19,550 nucleotides of DNA from Phycisphaerales bacterium UBA7812 (GCA_002480345.1 DLBY01000015.1:1-19550), one strand, 5' to 3'. Shown: positions 1-7,758, counted from the stretch's first letter. Notes: generated by a model not told the origin, from the letters alone. Numbers and translations: made by a program.

Positions 1-1704
1 GGCAACGAGCACCCCGAGCAGCAGATCGTGCGTCGCGGCGAGGGCCCGATCGCGCCGTTCGGTGTCGCGCCGTCTCGCTCGCCCTTTACGGACGCGGAGA
101 AAGCCGCGTTCGCGGAGGCGGTCGATCTCGCGCCGCTGCGCGACCTCGCGGTGCTGCACAACGGGCGGGTGAAGATCCTGGACACGATGGCGCGCGAGAT
201 GGTGGGGGCGCTGACGGGTCGGCACGATTTCGTCGATTTCATCATGCCCGAGAGTGGGGACGCGCGGGGCATCGAGAAGGTGGGCTACGACCCGCTGTTC
301 ACGATGCTCGACATGATGATCGACCCGGCGTTCTATGTCCGCGAGCCGCTGGTGCATGTCGAATACCTGCCGCTGCGGGAGGCGTACCTCGCCGCGGCGT
401 TCCCGGATGACGAGGGCGCGCAGCTCCGCTGGAAGAAGCTTACGCGGATCTCACCCGCGATGATCGAGGCGTTCAGCACCGACCTGTTCAACCGCTACGC
501 GGACTCGGCGCCCTATCGCGAGGGCATCCAGAAGGCGGAGCGGGCGAACGACCTGTTCGTGTTCGGCGTCAACAACCTGCAGGTGATCGCCCCCGACGAC
601 AAGACCGACTCGTGGCACCACCTGGGCGAGGCGTCCGCGATGGGCGCGCCGGGTGTCGCGGACGCGGCCCGCGCGGTGGGCGAGGCGTGGCGTGCGAAGG
701 ACGCGGCGGGCGTGAACAACGCCGTCGCGACGCTCGCGGCGCAGATCCCCGAGATCAACGCGGAGTTGTACCCGTCGAAGAGCCGCTCGCTCGAGCTCGC
801 GTACAACCGCTCCAACGCCTTCGAGTGGGGCTACTGGGTCTATTTCTTCAGCCTGCTCGCCCTCGTGCTCGCCTTCGGGACGGGACGGCAGTGGCTCATC
901 GTGACCGGCAACACGCTCCTCATCGCGGCCCTGGCGCTGCACGCCTTCGGGTTCGTCGCCCGTTGCCTGATCGCGGAGCGGTTCGCGATCCAGAACCAGT
1001 TCGAGTCGATGACCGGGCTCAGCCTCTTCGCGGCTCTCGTCGGGCTCGTGATCATGGTCGCCCGCAAGCAGTGGCTCTTCGGCGCCGCCGCGGCGGCGTG
1101 CGGCTTCCTCGTGCTCATCACCGCGACGGAAACCGCGATCCCGGGCAAGGACATCGGGCGCGAGGCGGCGATCCTCAACACCTCCGTGCTGCTCAAGTAC
1201 CATGTCACCACGGTGCTGACCAGCTACGGGCTGATCACGCTCGGCTTTGTCTGCAGCCTGTTCTACCTCGCGACCCACTACGGCGCAAAGCTGCTGGGTC
1301 GGCGCGAGACGCCGGCGCTGGCGGTCGCGGCGGTGGGCGGCGGGACGGTCGCGGGCGGCGGCGCTACGAACCCGGGCGATTCGCCCACGCTCGCGCGCAC
1401 GCTGGGCGACCTCGACACGGCGCAGATGATCATCCTGCAGCTCGCCTTCTGGACGCTGGGCGTGGGCATCCTGCTCGGCGCGTGGTGGGCGGATCACTCG
1501 TGGGGACGCTGGTGGGCGTTCGATCCCAAGGAGACCTGGGCCCTGATCACCTGGATCGTCTACCTGATCGTGATCCATGTGCGGTTCGGTGCGCGCAACA
1601 AGGCGCTGGTCACCGCGTGGCTCAGCGTCGCGGGGTTCATCGTGATGCTCTGGACCTACTTTGGGGTCAACCTGCTGCTGCCGGGATTGCACGCGTACGC
1701 GTGA
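1..1704 (+). CDS. ccsA: Cytochrome c maturation protein, CcsA/ResC family (5' end outside window)
   Basis: The frame is open to the window edge, so the true start may lie upstream; the first internal start is GTG at 28, and residues below count from it. The protein is a membrane component of system II cytochrome c biogenesis, which handles haem and ligates it to apocytochrome on the outer face of the cytoplasmic membrane. The tryptophan-rich WWD haem-handling motif is clear at about 491-507 (WGRWWAFDPKETW). Conserved His candidates are H392 in KYHVTT and H554 in the terminal GLHAYA. Membrane segments occur at roughly 266-284, 289-312, 331-344, 350-367, 392-415, 468-486, 503-518 and 529-550. 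About 260 soluble residues precede the first membrane segment and contain AVLHNGRVKILDTMARE at 41-57, a region I associate with planctomycete and Bacteroidetes CcsA-like proteins. A ResB partner, if any, would be upstream. A Gly/Ala-rich loop lies at 430-450. Confidence 0.9.
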   Translation, partial: GNEHPEQQIVRRGEGPIAPFGVAPSRSPFTDAEKAAFAEAVDLAPLRDLAVLHNGRVKILDTMAREMVGALTGRHDFVDFIMPESGDARGIEKVGYDPLFTMLDMMIDPAFYVREPLVHVEYLPLREAYLAAAFPDDEGAQLRWKKLTRISPAMIEAFSTDLFNRYADSAPYREGIQKAERANDLFVFGVNNLQVIAPDDKTDSWHHLGEASAMGAPGVADAARAVGEAWRAKDAAGVNNAVATLAAQIPEINAELYPSKSRSLELAYNRSNAFEWGYWVYFFSLLALVLAFGTGRQWLIVTGNTLLIAALALHAFGFVARCLIAERFAIQNQFESMTGLSLFAALVGLVIMVARKQWLFGAAAAACGFLVLITATETAIPGKDIGREAAILNTSVLLKYHVTTVLTSYGLITLGFVCSLFYLATHYGAKLLGRRETPALAVAAVGGGTVAGGGATNPGDSPTLARTLGDLDTAQMIILQLAFWTLGVGILLGAWWADHSWGRWWAFDPKETWALITWIVYLIVIHVRFGARNKALVTAWLSVAGFIVMLWTYFGVNLLLPGLHAYA

Positions 1705-1717
1705 GCAGGAGAGAACC

Positions 1718-2641
1718 GTGCTCTCCTTGCGTCGAAATCGATCTGCGCGACTCCGGGCGACGATGCGCGCTGCGGGCGTCGTGCTGTTGGGTGCCTTGCT
1801 CACCGGGTGCGGCTCGTTTCAACCCGCGCCGACCGAGACGCGGGTCGTTGCGTCGGGGGAGTTCGAGGTGTCGATCGAGCAAGGGCTCATGGTGATCAAC
1901 GCGGTGATCAACGGTGAGCACCCGGTTCGCATGGTGCTTGATACCGGTGCGGATGCCACGGTGTTGACACCCGCCGCGGTCGAGCGGATCGGTCTTGACA
2001 CAAAGCCCATGATGCGGATCGTCCGGGGCGCGAAGGGCGGCGGGCTCGAAGGCTCCAGAGCACCCGTTTCCAGTCTCGATCTCGGGGGGCTTGTGCTCTC
2101 AGAGTTCGATGCGCTCGTGCTCGGGCTCGCCCCGATCCAGCGCCGGCTCGACCGCCCGGTGGACGGTGTCGTCGGATGGCCCGCGTTCCGAGACGCCGAG
2201 TTGTCTGTGGACTGGGCGAACGGTCGCATCTCTACGGGCGGACTTCGGGAGCCAGGGAGCGTCGCCTATCCGCTCACCTCGCGTCGTGCGACGATCGAAG
2301 CGCCGATCTTCGGGACCTCGCGGGAGTACCTCGTCGACACGGGCTACAACGGCACGCTCGCGGTGCGGCGGAGCGACCTCGCTCGCCTCACGACGCAGAA
2401 TCTGGGTGAGCAAAGCATCACGGGGGCCTATCGATCGGGGACCGAGGAACGCTTCCGCGTTGACGAGCAAACCGCGTTCGGCGGTGCGCGCATCCCCGCG
2501 GCCGAGGTCGTTGTCACAGACGGGACCCGCGTGATGGGCAGTGGATGGATGCGGCGCTTCACGGTGACCTTCGACCAGCCCGCCGGCGAGATCCGCTTTC
2601 TCGATCTTGCACGCAAGCGTCCCGCCGTCGAGCCCGAATAG
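1718..2641 (+). CDS. Lipoprotein with retropepsin-like aspartic protease fold
   Basis: The predicted protein has 307 residues. I chose GTG 1718 because AGGAGA lies at 1707-1712, 5 nt upstream, and because the resulting N-terminus is a good lipoprotein signal: a basic n-region (LRRNRSARLR), a hydrophobic core and the lipobox LTGC with Cys31. An ATG at 1763 is the alternative. Two catalytic-type DTG motifs are present, MVLDTGADAT (DTG 75-77) and EYLVDTGYNG (DTG 207-209), with DGVVGWPAF at 149-157 between them, which resembles the DG(I/V)(I/V)G motif of this fold. A single chain carrying both DTG lobes is pepsin-like in layout but short, as in bacterial gag-polyprotein-type aspartyl protease families. 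It is probably membrane-anchored in the periplasm; the substrate is unknown. It begins 13 nt after the ccsA stop codon, so it is probably co-transcribed. Protease activity is inferred from the motifs only. Confidence 0.82.
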   Translation: MLSLRRNRSARLRATMRAAGVVLLGALLTGCGSFQPAPTETRVVASGEFEVSIEQGLMVINAVINGEHPVRMVLDTGADATVLTPAAVERIGLDTKPMMRIVRGAKGGGLEGSRAPVSSLDLGGLVLSEFDALVLGLAPIQRRLDRPVDGVVGWPAFRDAELSVDWANGRISTGGLREPGSVAYPLTSRRATIEAPIFGTSREYLVDTGYNGTLAVRRSDLARLTTQNLGEQSITGAYRSGTEERFRVDEQTAFGGARIPAAEVVVTDGTRVMGSGWMRRFTVTFDQPAGEIRFLDLARKRPAVEPE

Positions 2642-2650
2642 GCTCCCGGC

Positions 2651-2980
2651 ATGCCGACTCCCGCCGTCCGCTACCCCAATCACTATTGCTGGCTCGTTCT
2701 CGTCGGGATGCTCGATGTCATGCTGACAAGCGTGGTGATGACCTATCTCGAAGGCCGAGAGGCGAATCCGCTCGCGCAGTGGTTCATCGATCGGCTCGAT
2801 CTGTGGGGGCTCATCCTTCTCAAGGTGATCACGCTCGTGGTGTTCGTCGGCGCGTGCGAGGCGGTGGGGGCGCGGAAGCCGGACACCGGGCGGAAACTCG
2901 CGGAGTACGCGATCGTCGTGTGCGCGTTTCCGGTGGTGTTCGCGTTGTTGCTCCTTCTGCTCCCGGGGGAGGGCTCGTGA
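2651..2980 (+). CDS. Small membrane protein, DUF5658-like
   Basis: The predicted protein has 109 residues with three or four hydrophobic segments at about 11-31, 53-71 and 83-105. A short hydrophilic loop with LEGREANPLAQW (about 33-44) resembles the EANP signature I associate with DUF5658 proteins. No enzymatic function is known for the family. The gene starts 9 nt after the protease-like gene, and its TGA (2978-2980) shares its last base with the ATG of the glycosylase gene, so the two are probably translationally coupled. There is no obvious Shine-Dalgarno sequence. Instead TAGGCT at 2639-2644, overlapping the upstream stop codon, ends exactly 6 nt before the ATG, which fits a weak leaderless promoter. 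The family assignment rests on recalled motif similarity. Confidence 0.75.
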   Translation: MPTPAVRYPNHYCWLVLVGMLDVMLTSVVMTYLEGREANPLAQWFIDRLDLWGLILLKVITLVVFVGACEAVGARKPDTGRKLAEYAIVVCAFPVVFALLLLLLPGEGS

Positions 2981-3624
2981 TGTCCGAGGTTTCCACACGC
3001 GATTCTCGCTTCGATCGATCCGCCCTCGAGTGTCCCGCGGTCGAGCTTGCGCCCGCTCTGCTCGGGTGCGTGCTCGTGCGCACGCTCGATGACGGCGCAC
3101 GCCTCGTCGGGAGGATCGTGGAAACCGAGGCGTACGCGGGGCCGCACGATCAGGCGGCCCACACCCGCAACGGGCATCGCTCGACCCGCAACGAGGTCAT
3201 GTGGGGTCGGGCGGGGCTGTGCTATGTCTATTTCACCTACGGGATGCACCACTGCATGAATGTCGTGTGCGGGGGCGTGGATGTCCCCGAGGCGGTGCTC
3301 GTGCGCGCGCTCGAGCCCCTCGAAGGGCTCGAGAGCATCCGCGTGAACCGGGTCGGGACCAAGCCGCGCAAGCACCCCTTGCGCGATCGCGATTTGTGCT
3401 CGGGCCCCGCCCGCCTGTGCCAGGCATTCCGGATCGATCGGTCGCTGAACGGGGCGGACCTGCTGCATCCGGGGCCGCTCGTGCTCGAACCCGCTCGAGA
3501 GAGGGTGCTACCCGATCGGATCGTGAACACGACGCGGATTGGGATCGACTCGGCCGGCCCGGAATGGGCGGGGAAACGCTGGAGGTGGTACGACAGCGGG
3601 AGCGCGCACACCAGCCGTCGCTGA
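2980..3624 (+). CDS. DNA-3-methyladenine glycosylase (AAG/MPG family)
   Basis: This is a base-excision-repair enzyme that flips out alkylated or deaminated purines and cleaves the N-glycosidic bond. The 214-residue length is usual for bacterial members. Family motifs are GRIVETEAYAGPHDQAAHT (44-62), GRAGLCYVYFTYGMHHCMN (76-94) and LVRALEPLEG (107-116). Aligned by eye with human AAG, the catalytic Glu125 corresponds to E50, Tyr127 to Y52, His136 to H61, Asn169 to N94 and Arg182 to R109, so the active site is intact. The start is ATG 2980, overlapping the preceding TGA by one base, with a purine-rich GGGGGAGGG at 2965-2973 as ribosome-binding site. It is probably the last gene of the operon. 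It is unrelated in fold to the E. coli Tag and AlkA enzymes, so the name mpg/aag describes the family rather than a verified symbol. Confidence 0.95.
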   Translation: MSEVSTRDSRFDRSALECPAVELAPALLGCVLVRTLDDGARLVGRIVETEAYAGPHDQAAHTRNGHRSTRNEVMWGRAGLCYVYFTYGMHHCMNVVCGGVDVPEAVLVRALEPLEGLESIRVNRVGTKPRKHPLRDRDLCSGPARLCQAFRIDRSLNGADLLHPGPLVLEPARERVLPDRIVNTTRIGIDSAGPEWAGKRWRWYDSGSAHTSRR

Positions 3625-3648
3625 TCCGCTTGCGGCAACGACGGCGGT

Positions 3649-3663
3649 ATCGGAAGGTCCGAT
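3649..3663 (+). terminator. Short hairpin after the glycosylase gene, weak terminator candidate
   Basis: ATCGGA and TCCGAT form a 6-bp perfect stem with a 3-nt loop 24 nt past the glycosylase stop codon. It is followed by TTTG rather than a full T-run. The position fits the end of the 1-3624 operon, but the stem is short, so this is a weak call. Confidence 0.3.
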
Positions 3664-3733
3664 TTGTGAGAAATTCCGATGAGCGAGGCGGAGTTCCTAC
3701 GATTATTCGGAAACGGGGGCGCGTCTAGCGGCG

Positions 3734-3739
3734 TATACC
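3734..3739 (+). promoter_or_regulatory. Candidate -10 box upstream of the Minf_1886-family gene
   Basis: TATACC lies in the 159-nt gap between the glycosylase gene and the Minf_1886-family gene. It would place transcription start near 3746, giving a leader of about 38 nt that contains the GAGGAG ribosome-binding site. No convincing -35 box is visible. Confidence 0.3.
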
Positions 3740-3783
3740 TCGTGTGAGCGGCCGCGGAAGCGGCGATGTGTGAGGAGCAGATC

Positions 3784-4194
3784 GTGGCGGACTTCGACAT
3801 TCCGTCCATCATGGAGCGGGCCGGGGGGTTCAGCCCCCACGCGTTTCAGTTCATCCGGGATGGGCTGAGCCACACCGTGTCGATGGTGCACGGCGAGGAC
3901 GCGGACTCGGTCACGCTTGACGAAGAGGACGAGTCCCGCCATGTGGGCGGGCGCGATCTCTGCATCGGGCTCCGCGACTACGCGATCCGGCGGTACGGCC
4001 TGCTCGCCCGCACGGTGCTCAACCACTGGGGCGTCCACAGCACCCAAGACTTCGGCAAGATCGTCTTCGCGCTCGTCGACGCGGGGCTGCTCCGCAAGAC
4101 GGACGAGGACACGATCGAGGATTTCGAGGGTGTGTTCGACTTCGAGGCCGATTTCGAGGGCTCGATCGAGGATTCGCTGGACGCCTCGAACTGA
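3784..4194 (+). CDS. Minf_1886 family protein
   Basis: The predicted protein has 136 residues from GTG 3784, chosen because GAGGAG at 3772-3777 lies 6 nt upstream. An in-frame ATG at 3766 would add six residues but has no ribosome-binding site. The sequence matches my memory of the Minf_1886 family, which is common in Planctomycetes and Verrucomicrobia. Conserved-looking segments are HAFQFIRDGLSHTV (about 19-32), RHVGGRDLCIGLRDYAIRRY (about 53-72), GLLARTVLNHWGVHSTQDFG (about 73-92) and IVFALVDAGLLRKTDEDTIE (about 94-113). The protein is soluble, lacks a signal peptide and ends in a strongly acidic tail rich in Asp, Glu and Phe. The family has no established biochemical function and I do not assign one. 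Confidence 0.85.
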   Translation: MADFDIPSIMERAGGFSPHAFQFIRDGLSHTVSMVHGEDADSVTLDEEDESRHVGGRDLCIGLRDYAIRRYGLLARTVLNHWGVHSTQDFGKIVFALVDAGLLRKTDEDTIEDFEGVFDFEADFEGSIEDSLDASN

Positions 4195-4261
4195 TCCGCT
4201 CGCCCTCCTCTCTCAAATCGAACCGGGTGTCTTGAAGCCGCACGATGGGTGATGGTTCGGG

Positions 4262-4267
4262 TACGGT
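4262..4267 (+). promoter_or_regulatory. -10-like box for a leaderless transporter mRNA
   Basis: TACGGT ends exactly 6 nt before the ATG at 4274, so a standard -10 to start-site distance would put +1 on the A of the start codon. There is no Shine-Dalgarno sequence in the preceding 20 nt and no clear -35 box. Confidence 0.45.
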
Positions 4268-4273
4268 ATCCGC

Positions 4274-5551
4274 ATGGTGGACGAGCCCACGCAGCCCGAG
4301 CAGGCCCAGGAAACACCCGAGCGGCGATCTTCCGTGGGATGGCGCGATCTGCACCTGTGGCAGATCCAGCCCGTGCGGGATGTACTCGTCGGTCTGGCGA
4401 TCGTCGGGCTGTTCCTGCTCGGTGATGCGACGAGCGTCGTGACGGTTCCGCTGCTGCTCGCGATTTTGCTCGCGTACCTCTTCGAGCCCGTGATCGCGTG
4501 GCTGGAGACGAAGACGAAGTTCAGCCGCCCCGCGGTGGTGGGGGGCCTCATCGGGGCGGTGGTGTTGGTGGTGGTGGTGCCCGCGGTGATCGGGATCGCG
4601 GTGGGCGTGACGCAGTTCGCGGGCTTGCTGGGCTCGACGGGCCAGCGGGTCGGGATGGTGTACGAATCGGTGCGCGCGCCCGACGACGAGCAACTCGCGC
4701 AGAAGCTCGCGGACGAGGCGGGGCCCGCGTGGAGTTGGATCCGCGACCGGCTGCTCGAGAGCGGGACGCAGGAAGAACTGCAACCGATCCTCAAGGCGGC
4801 GCGGGAGCGCCTGACGGAGGGCGCCTCGGAGATGCTGGGCTCGACCGCGAGCTTCGGGGCCGACGCGATCGGGGGCGTGCTCTCGGTGATCGGGGGCGTG
4901 TTCGGCTTCGCGTTCGGGGTGTTCCTGACCGGGTTCTTCTTCTTCTTCGTCTCCACGGGATGGGTGGGGGTGAAGGGGTTCGCGCGGAACCTGATTCCTG
5001 ACAAGCACGAGGACAAGGTCATCGACCTCGCGGGCAAGTGCGACGAGGTGATCAGCGGTTTCGTGCGTGGGCGGCTGACGATCGCCTTCCTGCAGGGCGC
5101 GGTGTTCAGCGTCGCGTATTTCCTGATCGGTGTGCCCGCCGCGTTCATCGTCGGGCCGGCGGTTGCGATCCTCTCGATCGTGCCCTACCTCGCGCTGGTG
5201 GGCCTCCCTGTCTCAGTGGGCCTGCTGTGGCTCGAGGGGCACACGGGCGTGCGCGGGCAGTGGTGGTGGGTGCTCGGTGCGCCGGCGGTGGTCTATTTCG
5301 TGGGCCAAGCCCTCGATGACTATGTGTGGACACCCGTCATCCAGGGCAAGAGCACGAACATGGACACCCCGACCATCCTGTTCGCGACGCTCGCGGGCGG
5401 GGCGCTGTTCGGCGTGTTCGGGATGCTGATCGCGATCCCCATCGCGGCCTGCGTCAAGATCCTGATCGTGGAGATCGTCTGGCCCGCGTTCAAGGACTGG
5501 GCGGAGGGACGCAGCGAGGACCCGCTGCCGATCGAGCGGTCGGGCTCCTGA
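4274..5551 (+). CDS. AI-2E family transporter (PF01594-type membrane protein)
   Basis: This is a 425-residue polytopic inner-membrane protein. The family is named for a proposed autoinducer-2 exporter (TqsA), but most members have unknown or ion-transport roles, so no substrate is assigned. The hydrophobic pattern is typical: two pairs of N-terminal helices (about 37-71 and 86-113), an extracytoplasmic or amphipathic region (about 120-190), then five or more helices from about 195 to the end. Diagnostic C-terminal elements are RGRLTIAFLQGAVFSVAYF (about 263-281), LDDYVWTPVIQGKSTNMDT (about 346-364) and GVFGMLIAIPIAACVKILIV (about 380-399). The N-terminal 30 residues are hydrophilic and acidic. 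The gene ends 12 nt from the convergent zincin-like gene. There is no Shine-Dalgarno sequence; the start is supported by the -10-like TACGGT just upstream. Confidence 0.92.
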   Translation: MVDEPTQPEQAQETPERRSSVGWRDLHLWQIQPVRDVLVGLAIVGLFLLGDATSVVTVPLLLAILLAYLFEPVIAWLETKTKFSRPAVVGGLIGAVVLVVVVPAVIGIAVGVTQFAGLLGSTGQRVGMVYESVRAPDDEQLAQKLADEAGPAWSWIRDRLLESGTQEELQPILKAARERLTEGASEMLGSTASFGADAIGGVLSVIGGVFGFAFGVFLTGFFFFFVSTGWVGVKGFARNLIPDKHEDKVIDLAGKCDEVISGFVRGRLTIAFLQGAVFSVAYFLIGVPAAFIVGPAVAILSIVPYLALVGLPVSVGLLWLEGHTGVRGQWWWVLGAPAVVYFVGQALDDYVWTPVIQGKSTNMDTPTILFATLAGGALFGVFGMLIAIPIAACVKILIVEIVWPAFKDWAEGRSEDPLPIERSGS

Positions 5552-5563
5552 TCGCGTGGGGGA

Positions 5564-6124
5564 TCAGTCGTCGAGATAGGGCAGGAGTTCGGGTGGGATT
5601 CTCTTGAGCCCGCGGCGGGCGGCCTTCGCGACGGCGTAGCGGAGCGAATCCCGCATCCGCTCGTGGACCCGATCGGTGACATTCAGCCCTTCGGCTTCCA
5701 TCGTGTCGATCGCGAATTTCCAGGCGTGGTATTCCTCGAGGCACCGGGGCTTGTAGGTCTTGAACCCGATCGCGTGATGCCCGATCTCGTGCAGGAAGAT
5801 CGCGCACGACATGGGGCCCTTGGGCCTTGGGCTCTCGAGCAGGCGAGAGACGGTGCCGTCCTGGTAGGTGACTTGCCACGCGACGCCAGACATGGATGTG
5901 CGCCACTTGCGGACGCGGACGCCGTACCGCTTGAGCATCCTGCGTTCGAGTTCGAGGTAACGGACGGCCATCGACCCCGGCGCGGGGGCTGAGGATGAGC
6001 GGGGGCGTGCGCGCGGCGGCGGTTTCTGTTGCGCCGCCCTCGGTGTGCGTCCCTTCGCGGGTCTCGGGCGCAGCATGTCCCACAGCGTCTTGGGGAACGG
6101 GATGGTGCTGCGGCGTCTGGGCAT
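5564..6124 (-). CDS. Putative zincin-like metallopeptidase domain protein (HEIGH motif)
   Basis: I do not recognise a named family. The predicted protein has 186 residues from ATG 6124. Residues 1-50 are a basic, Pro/Arg-rich, probably disordered segment. The remainder contains AIFLHEIGHHAIGF (108-121), which holds a classic HExxH zinc motif (H112, E113, H116), followed by CLEEYHAWKFAID (128-140), where E130 or E131 could be the third ligand, a spacing reminiscent of ImmA/IrrE-type and other short zincins. There is no signal peptide or membrane segment. It lies downstream of fmt by 52 nt but probably has its own promoter (TACGCT at 6133-6138). A later in-frame ATG at 5971 (Met52) would remove the disordered part. 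Peptidase activity is inferred from the motif only. It converges with the transporter gene. Confidence 0.72.
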   Translation of the reverse strand: MPRRRSTIPFPKTLWDMLRPRPAKGRTPRAAQQKPPPRARPRSSSAPAPGSMAVRYLELERRMLKRYGVRVRKWRTSMSGVAWQVTYQDGTVSRLLESPRPKGPMSCAIFLHEIGHHAIGFKTYKPRCLEEYHAWKFAIDTMEAEGLNVTDRVHERMRDSLRYAVAKAARRGLKRIPPELLPYLDD

Positions 6125-6132
6125 GTCGGGAC

Positions 6133-6138
6133 AGCGTA
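6133..6138 (-). promoter_or_regulatory. Extended -10 box for the zincin-like gene
   Basis: On the minus strand the sequence reads TGATACGCT, an extended -10 (TGn plus TACGCT) ending 8 nt before the ATG at 6124. It lies between the fmt stop codon and this start. The predicted mRNA would have a leader of about 2 nt; no Shine-Dalgarno sequence is present. Confidence 0.42.
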
Positions 6139-6176
6139 TCAGTGGGGATCGTTGAACGCCGCTTTCGGGGGCCCGC

Positions 6177-7127
6177 TCAGGTCGCGGGGGGATCGGCGAG
6201 TTGCTCTCCGGGCTCGACGGTGCGCCCCCGCGCGAAGTCGGCCCAGGGCATGGGCTTCTTGCCCGGGGGCTGGACCTCAATTGCGCGGAGGGCGGTGCCC
6301 GGGGCGCAGGCGATGAGACCACGGACCGGATCGATGATGGTGCCCGGTGCAGCCGCGCCGTCGCGCTGCTCGGCATCGGCGCGGAGGAATTTCAGAGGCT
6401 CGCTTCTGAACGCGACGGTCACCCCGGGCCATGGGCTGTATCCGTTCACACGGCAGCGGCACAGGTCCGCGTCGTCGCGGAAGTCGATCCGCCCGTCGCT
6501 TTTCTTCATCTTCTTGGCGAGGGTGACCAGGCTCTCGTCCTGCGTCTCGGGCTCGAGCGTGCGCGCGGCGTGCCGGTCCAGCACATCGAGCACGAGCGCG
6601 GGCCCGTCCTGGGCGAGCAGGTCGTGCAGGTCGCCCGCGGTCTGCGTGGGCTCGACCGGGCGGCGGGACTGGCCCAGCACGAGGCCCGCGTCCATGCGGT
6701 CCGCGAGGGTGATCACGGAGTTGCCCGTCTCGCGGTCGCCCGCGAGGATCGCGGCGTTGATCGGCGCGGCGCCGCGCCAGCGCGGGAGCAGGGACGCGTG
6801 GAGGTTGACCGCGAACCGATCGGCGAGCAGCTCGGGGCTGAGCTTCTGCCCGAACGCGATGATGACCCACGCGAGATCCGCCCGGTCGGCGGCGTGCGCA
6901 CGGATCGCGTCGCGGGTCTTGGGCTCGCTCGCACGCTCGGGCTTGAGGATCGGCACCTCCGGGAGGTTCGCCTCGGCCCAGGCGCCGATCGGGGTGGGCG
7001 TGAGGGCTTTGCCCCGCCCGGCTTTGCGGTCGGGCTGGGTCACGACCGCGGCGATGGTGTGCCGCTGGGCGAGCGCCTCGAGGGTGGGGAGGCCGAAGGC
7101 GCCGGAGCCGAAGTAGACGATGTGCAC
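6177..7127 (-). CDS. fmt: Methionyl-tRNA formyltransferase
   Basis: The enzyme transfers a formyl group from 10-formyltetrahydrofolate to Met-tRNA(fMet), producing the initiator for bacterial translation. The 316-residue length is normal. The N-terminal Rossmann-type domain begins HIVYFGSGAFGLPTLEAL (2-19). The formyltransferase active-site stretch VNLHASLLPRWRGAAPI (107-123) contains N108 and H110, and D146 in RMDAGLV completes the N/H/D catalytic set. The C-terminal tRNA-binding domain contains VNGYSPWPGV, typical of the family. The start is GTG 7127, with a perfect AGGAGG at 7136-7141 on the minus strand, 8 nt upstream. It lies 16 nt downstream of def, so the two form the usual def-fmt pair that adds and later removes the N-formyl group. 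Confidence 0.97.
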   Translation of the reverse strand: MHIVYFGSGAFGLPTLEALAQRHTIAAVVTQPDRKAGRGKALTPTPIGAWAEANLPEVPILKPERASEPKTRDAIRAHAADRADLAWVIIAFGQKLSPELLADRFAVNLHASLLPRWRGAAPINAAILAGDRETGNSVITLADRMDAGLVLGQSRRPVEPTQTAGDLHDLLAQDGPALVLDVLDRHAARTLEPETQDESLVTLAKKMKKSDGRIDFRDDADLCRCRVNGYSPWPGVTVAFRSEPLKFLRADAEQRDGAAAPGTIIDPVRGLIACAPGTALRAIEVQPPGKKPMPWADFARGRTVEPGEQLADPPAT

Positions 7128-7143
7128 GCGGTGGCCCTCCTCG

Positions 7144-7752
7144 TCAGGATGCGTTCGCGGCCTGCTCGAGCTTGTCGAGCCTTGGCTTGGCGCGGAGGCG
7201 GTCGGGCTTGGTCATGCGGTCGAGGATGAGGACCCCGTCGAGGTGGTCGACCTCGTGCTGCCAGCAGCGGGCGAGGAGGCCCGTCGCGCGGCGGGTGACG
7301 CGCTGCCCGTTTCGGTCGGTGTAGGTCATCGAGATCGTGGGCGGGCGGGTGACATCCGCGAAGATGCCCGGGAGGCTGAGGCAGCCTTCCTCCATCGTCT
7401 CGGGGCGTCCCGCGGGCTTGCCGATCACGGGGTCGATGTAGATCTCGGGCCCGCTGGTCGTGGTGTCGGGTTCCCCGGGTTTGGCGGGGGTGTTCCGAGC
7501 GTCGTCGTCGGACACATCCGCGACGAAGAGGCGCCAGGGCAGGCCCACCTGGGGGGCCGCGAGCCCGATCCCGGGCGCCGCGAGCATGAGCTCGATCATG
7601 CGATCGGCGACGGCGACCACGGCTGGCGAGGCCTGGACGGGCTTCGCCTTGCCCCGCAGGACTTCGGCGGGGTAGTGGACGATGCGCAGGGATGCGGGGT
7701 CGATTTGATCGGGCGAGGCGGGATCCGGGACGGCGGGGGGCTGGTCGGTCAT
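7144..7752 (-). CDS. def: Peptide deformylase
   Basis: This metalloenzyme removes the N-formyl group from nascent proteins. The predicted protein has 202 residues with all three signature motifs: GIGLAAPQVG (61-70), EEGCLSLPG (121-129) with the metal ligand C124, and QHEVDHLDG (165-173) with ligands H166 and H170 and catalytic E167. About 20 Pro/Asp-rich residues precede the domain, and an insertion rich in Thr, Pro and Gly (about 83-102) interrupts the region between motifs I and II. It is the first gene of a def-fmt operon. There is no Shine-Dalgarno sequence at the ATG; a TACCAT box 6 nt upstream suggests a leaderless mRNA. A TPR-protein gene is transcribed divergently from the same 153-nt gap. 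Confidence 0.97.
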   Translation of the reverse strand: MTDQPPAVPDPASPDQIDPASLRIVHYPAEVLRGKAKPVQASPAVVAVADRMIELMLAAPGIGLAAPQVGLPWRLFVADVSDDDARNTPAKPGEPDTTTSGPEIYIDPVIGKPAGRPETMEEGCLSLPGIFADVTRPPTISMTYTDRNGQRVTRRATGLLARCWQHEVDHLDGVLILDRMTKPDRLRAKPRLDKLEQAANAS

Positions 7753-7758
7753 CGGGAG

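Noticed and set aside
4232..4267. TTGAAG at 4232 as a -35 element for the transporter promoter
   Set aside because: The spacer to TACGGT is 24 nt, far from 17. No other -10 box in the window has a convincing -35 partner, so none was called.
5548..5567. CTGATC/GATCAG hairpin between the convergent transporter and zincin-like genes
   Set aside because: Only 6 bp, no T-run on either side, and it is made largely of the two stop-codon contexts. It could terminate both genes, but the support is too weak.
6201..7229. 342-codon plus-strand frame across fmt
   Set aside because: Antisense shadow of fmt, which has the complete formyltransferase signature.
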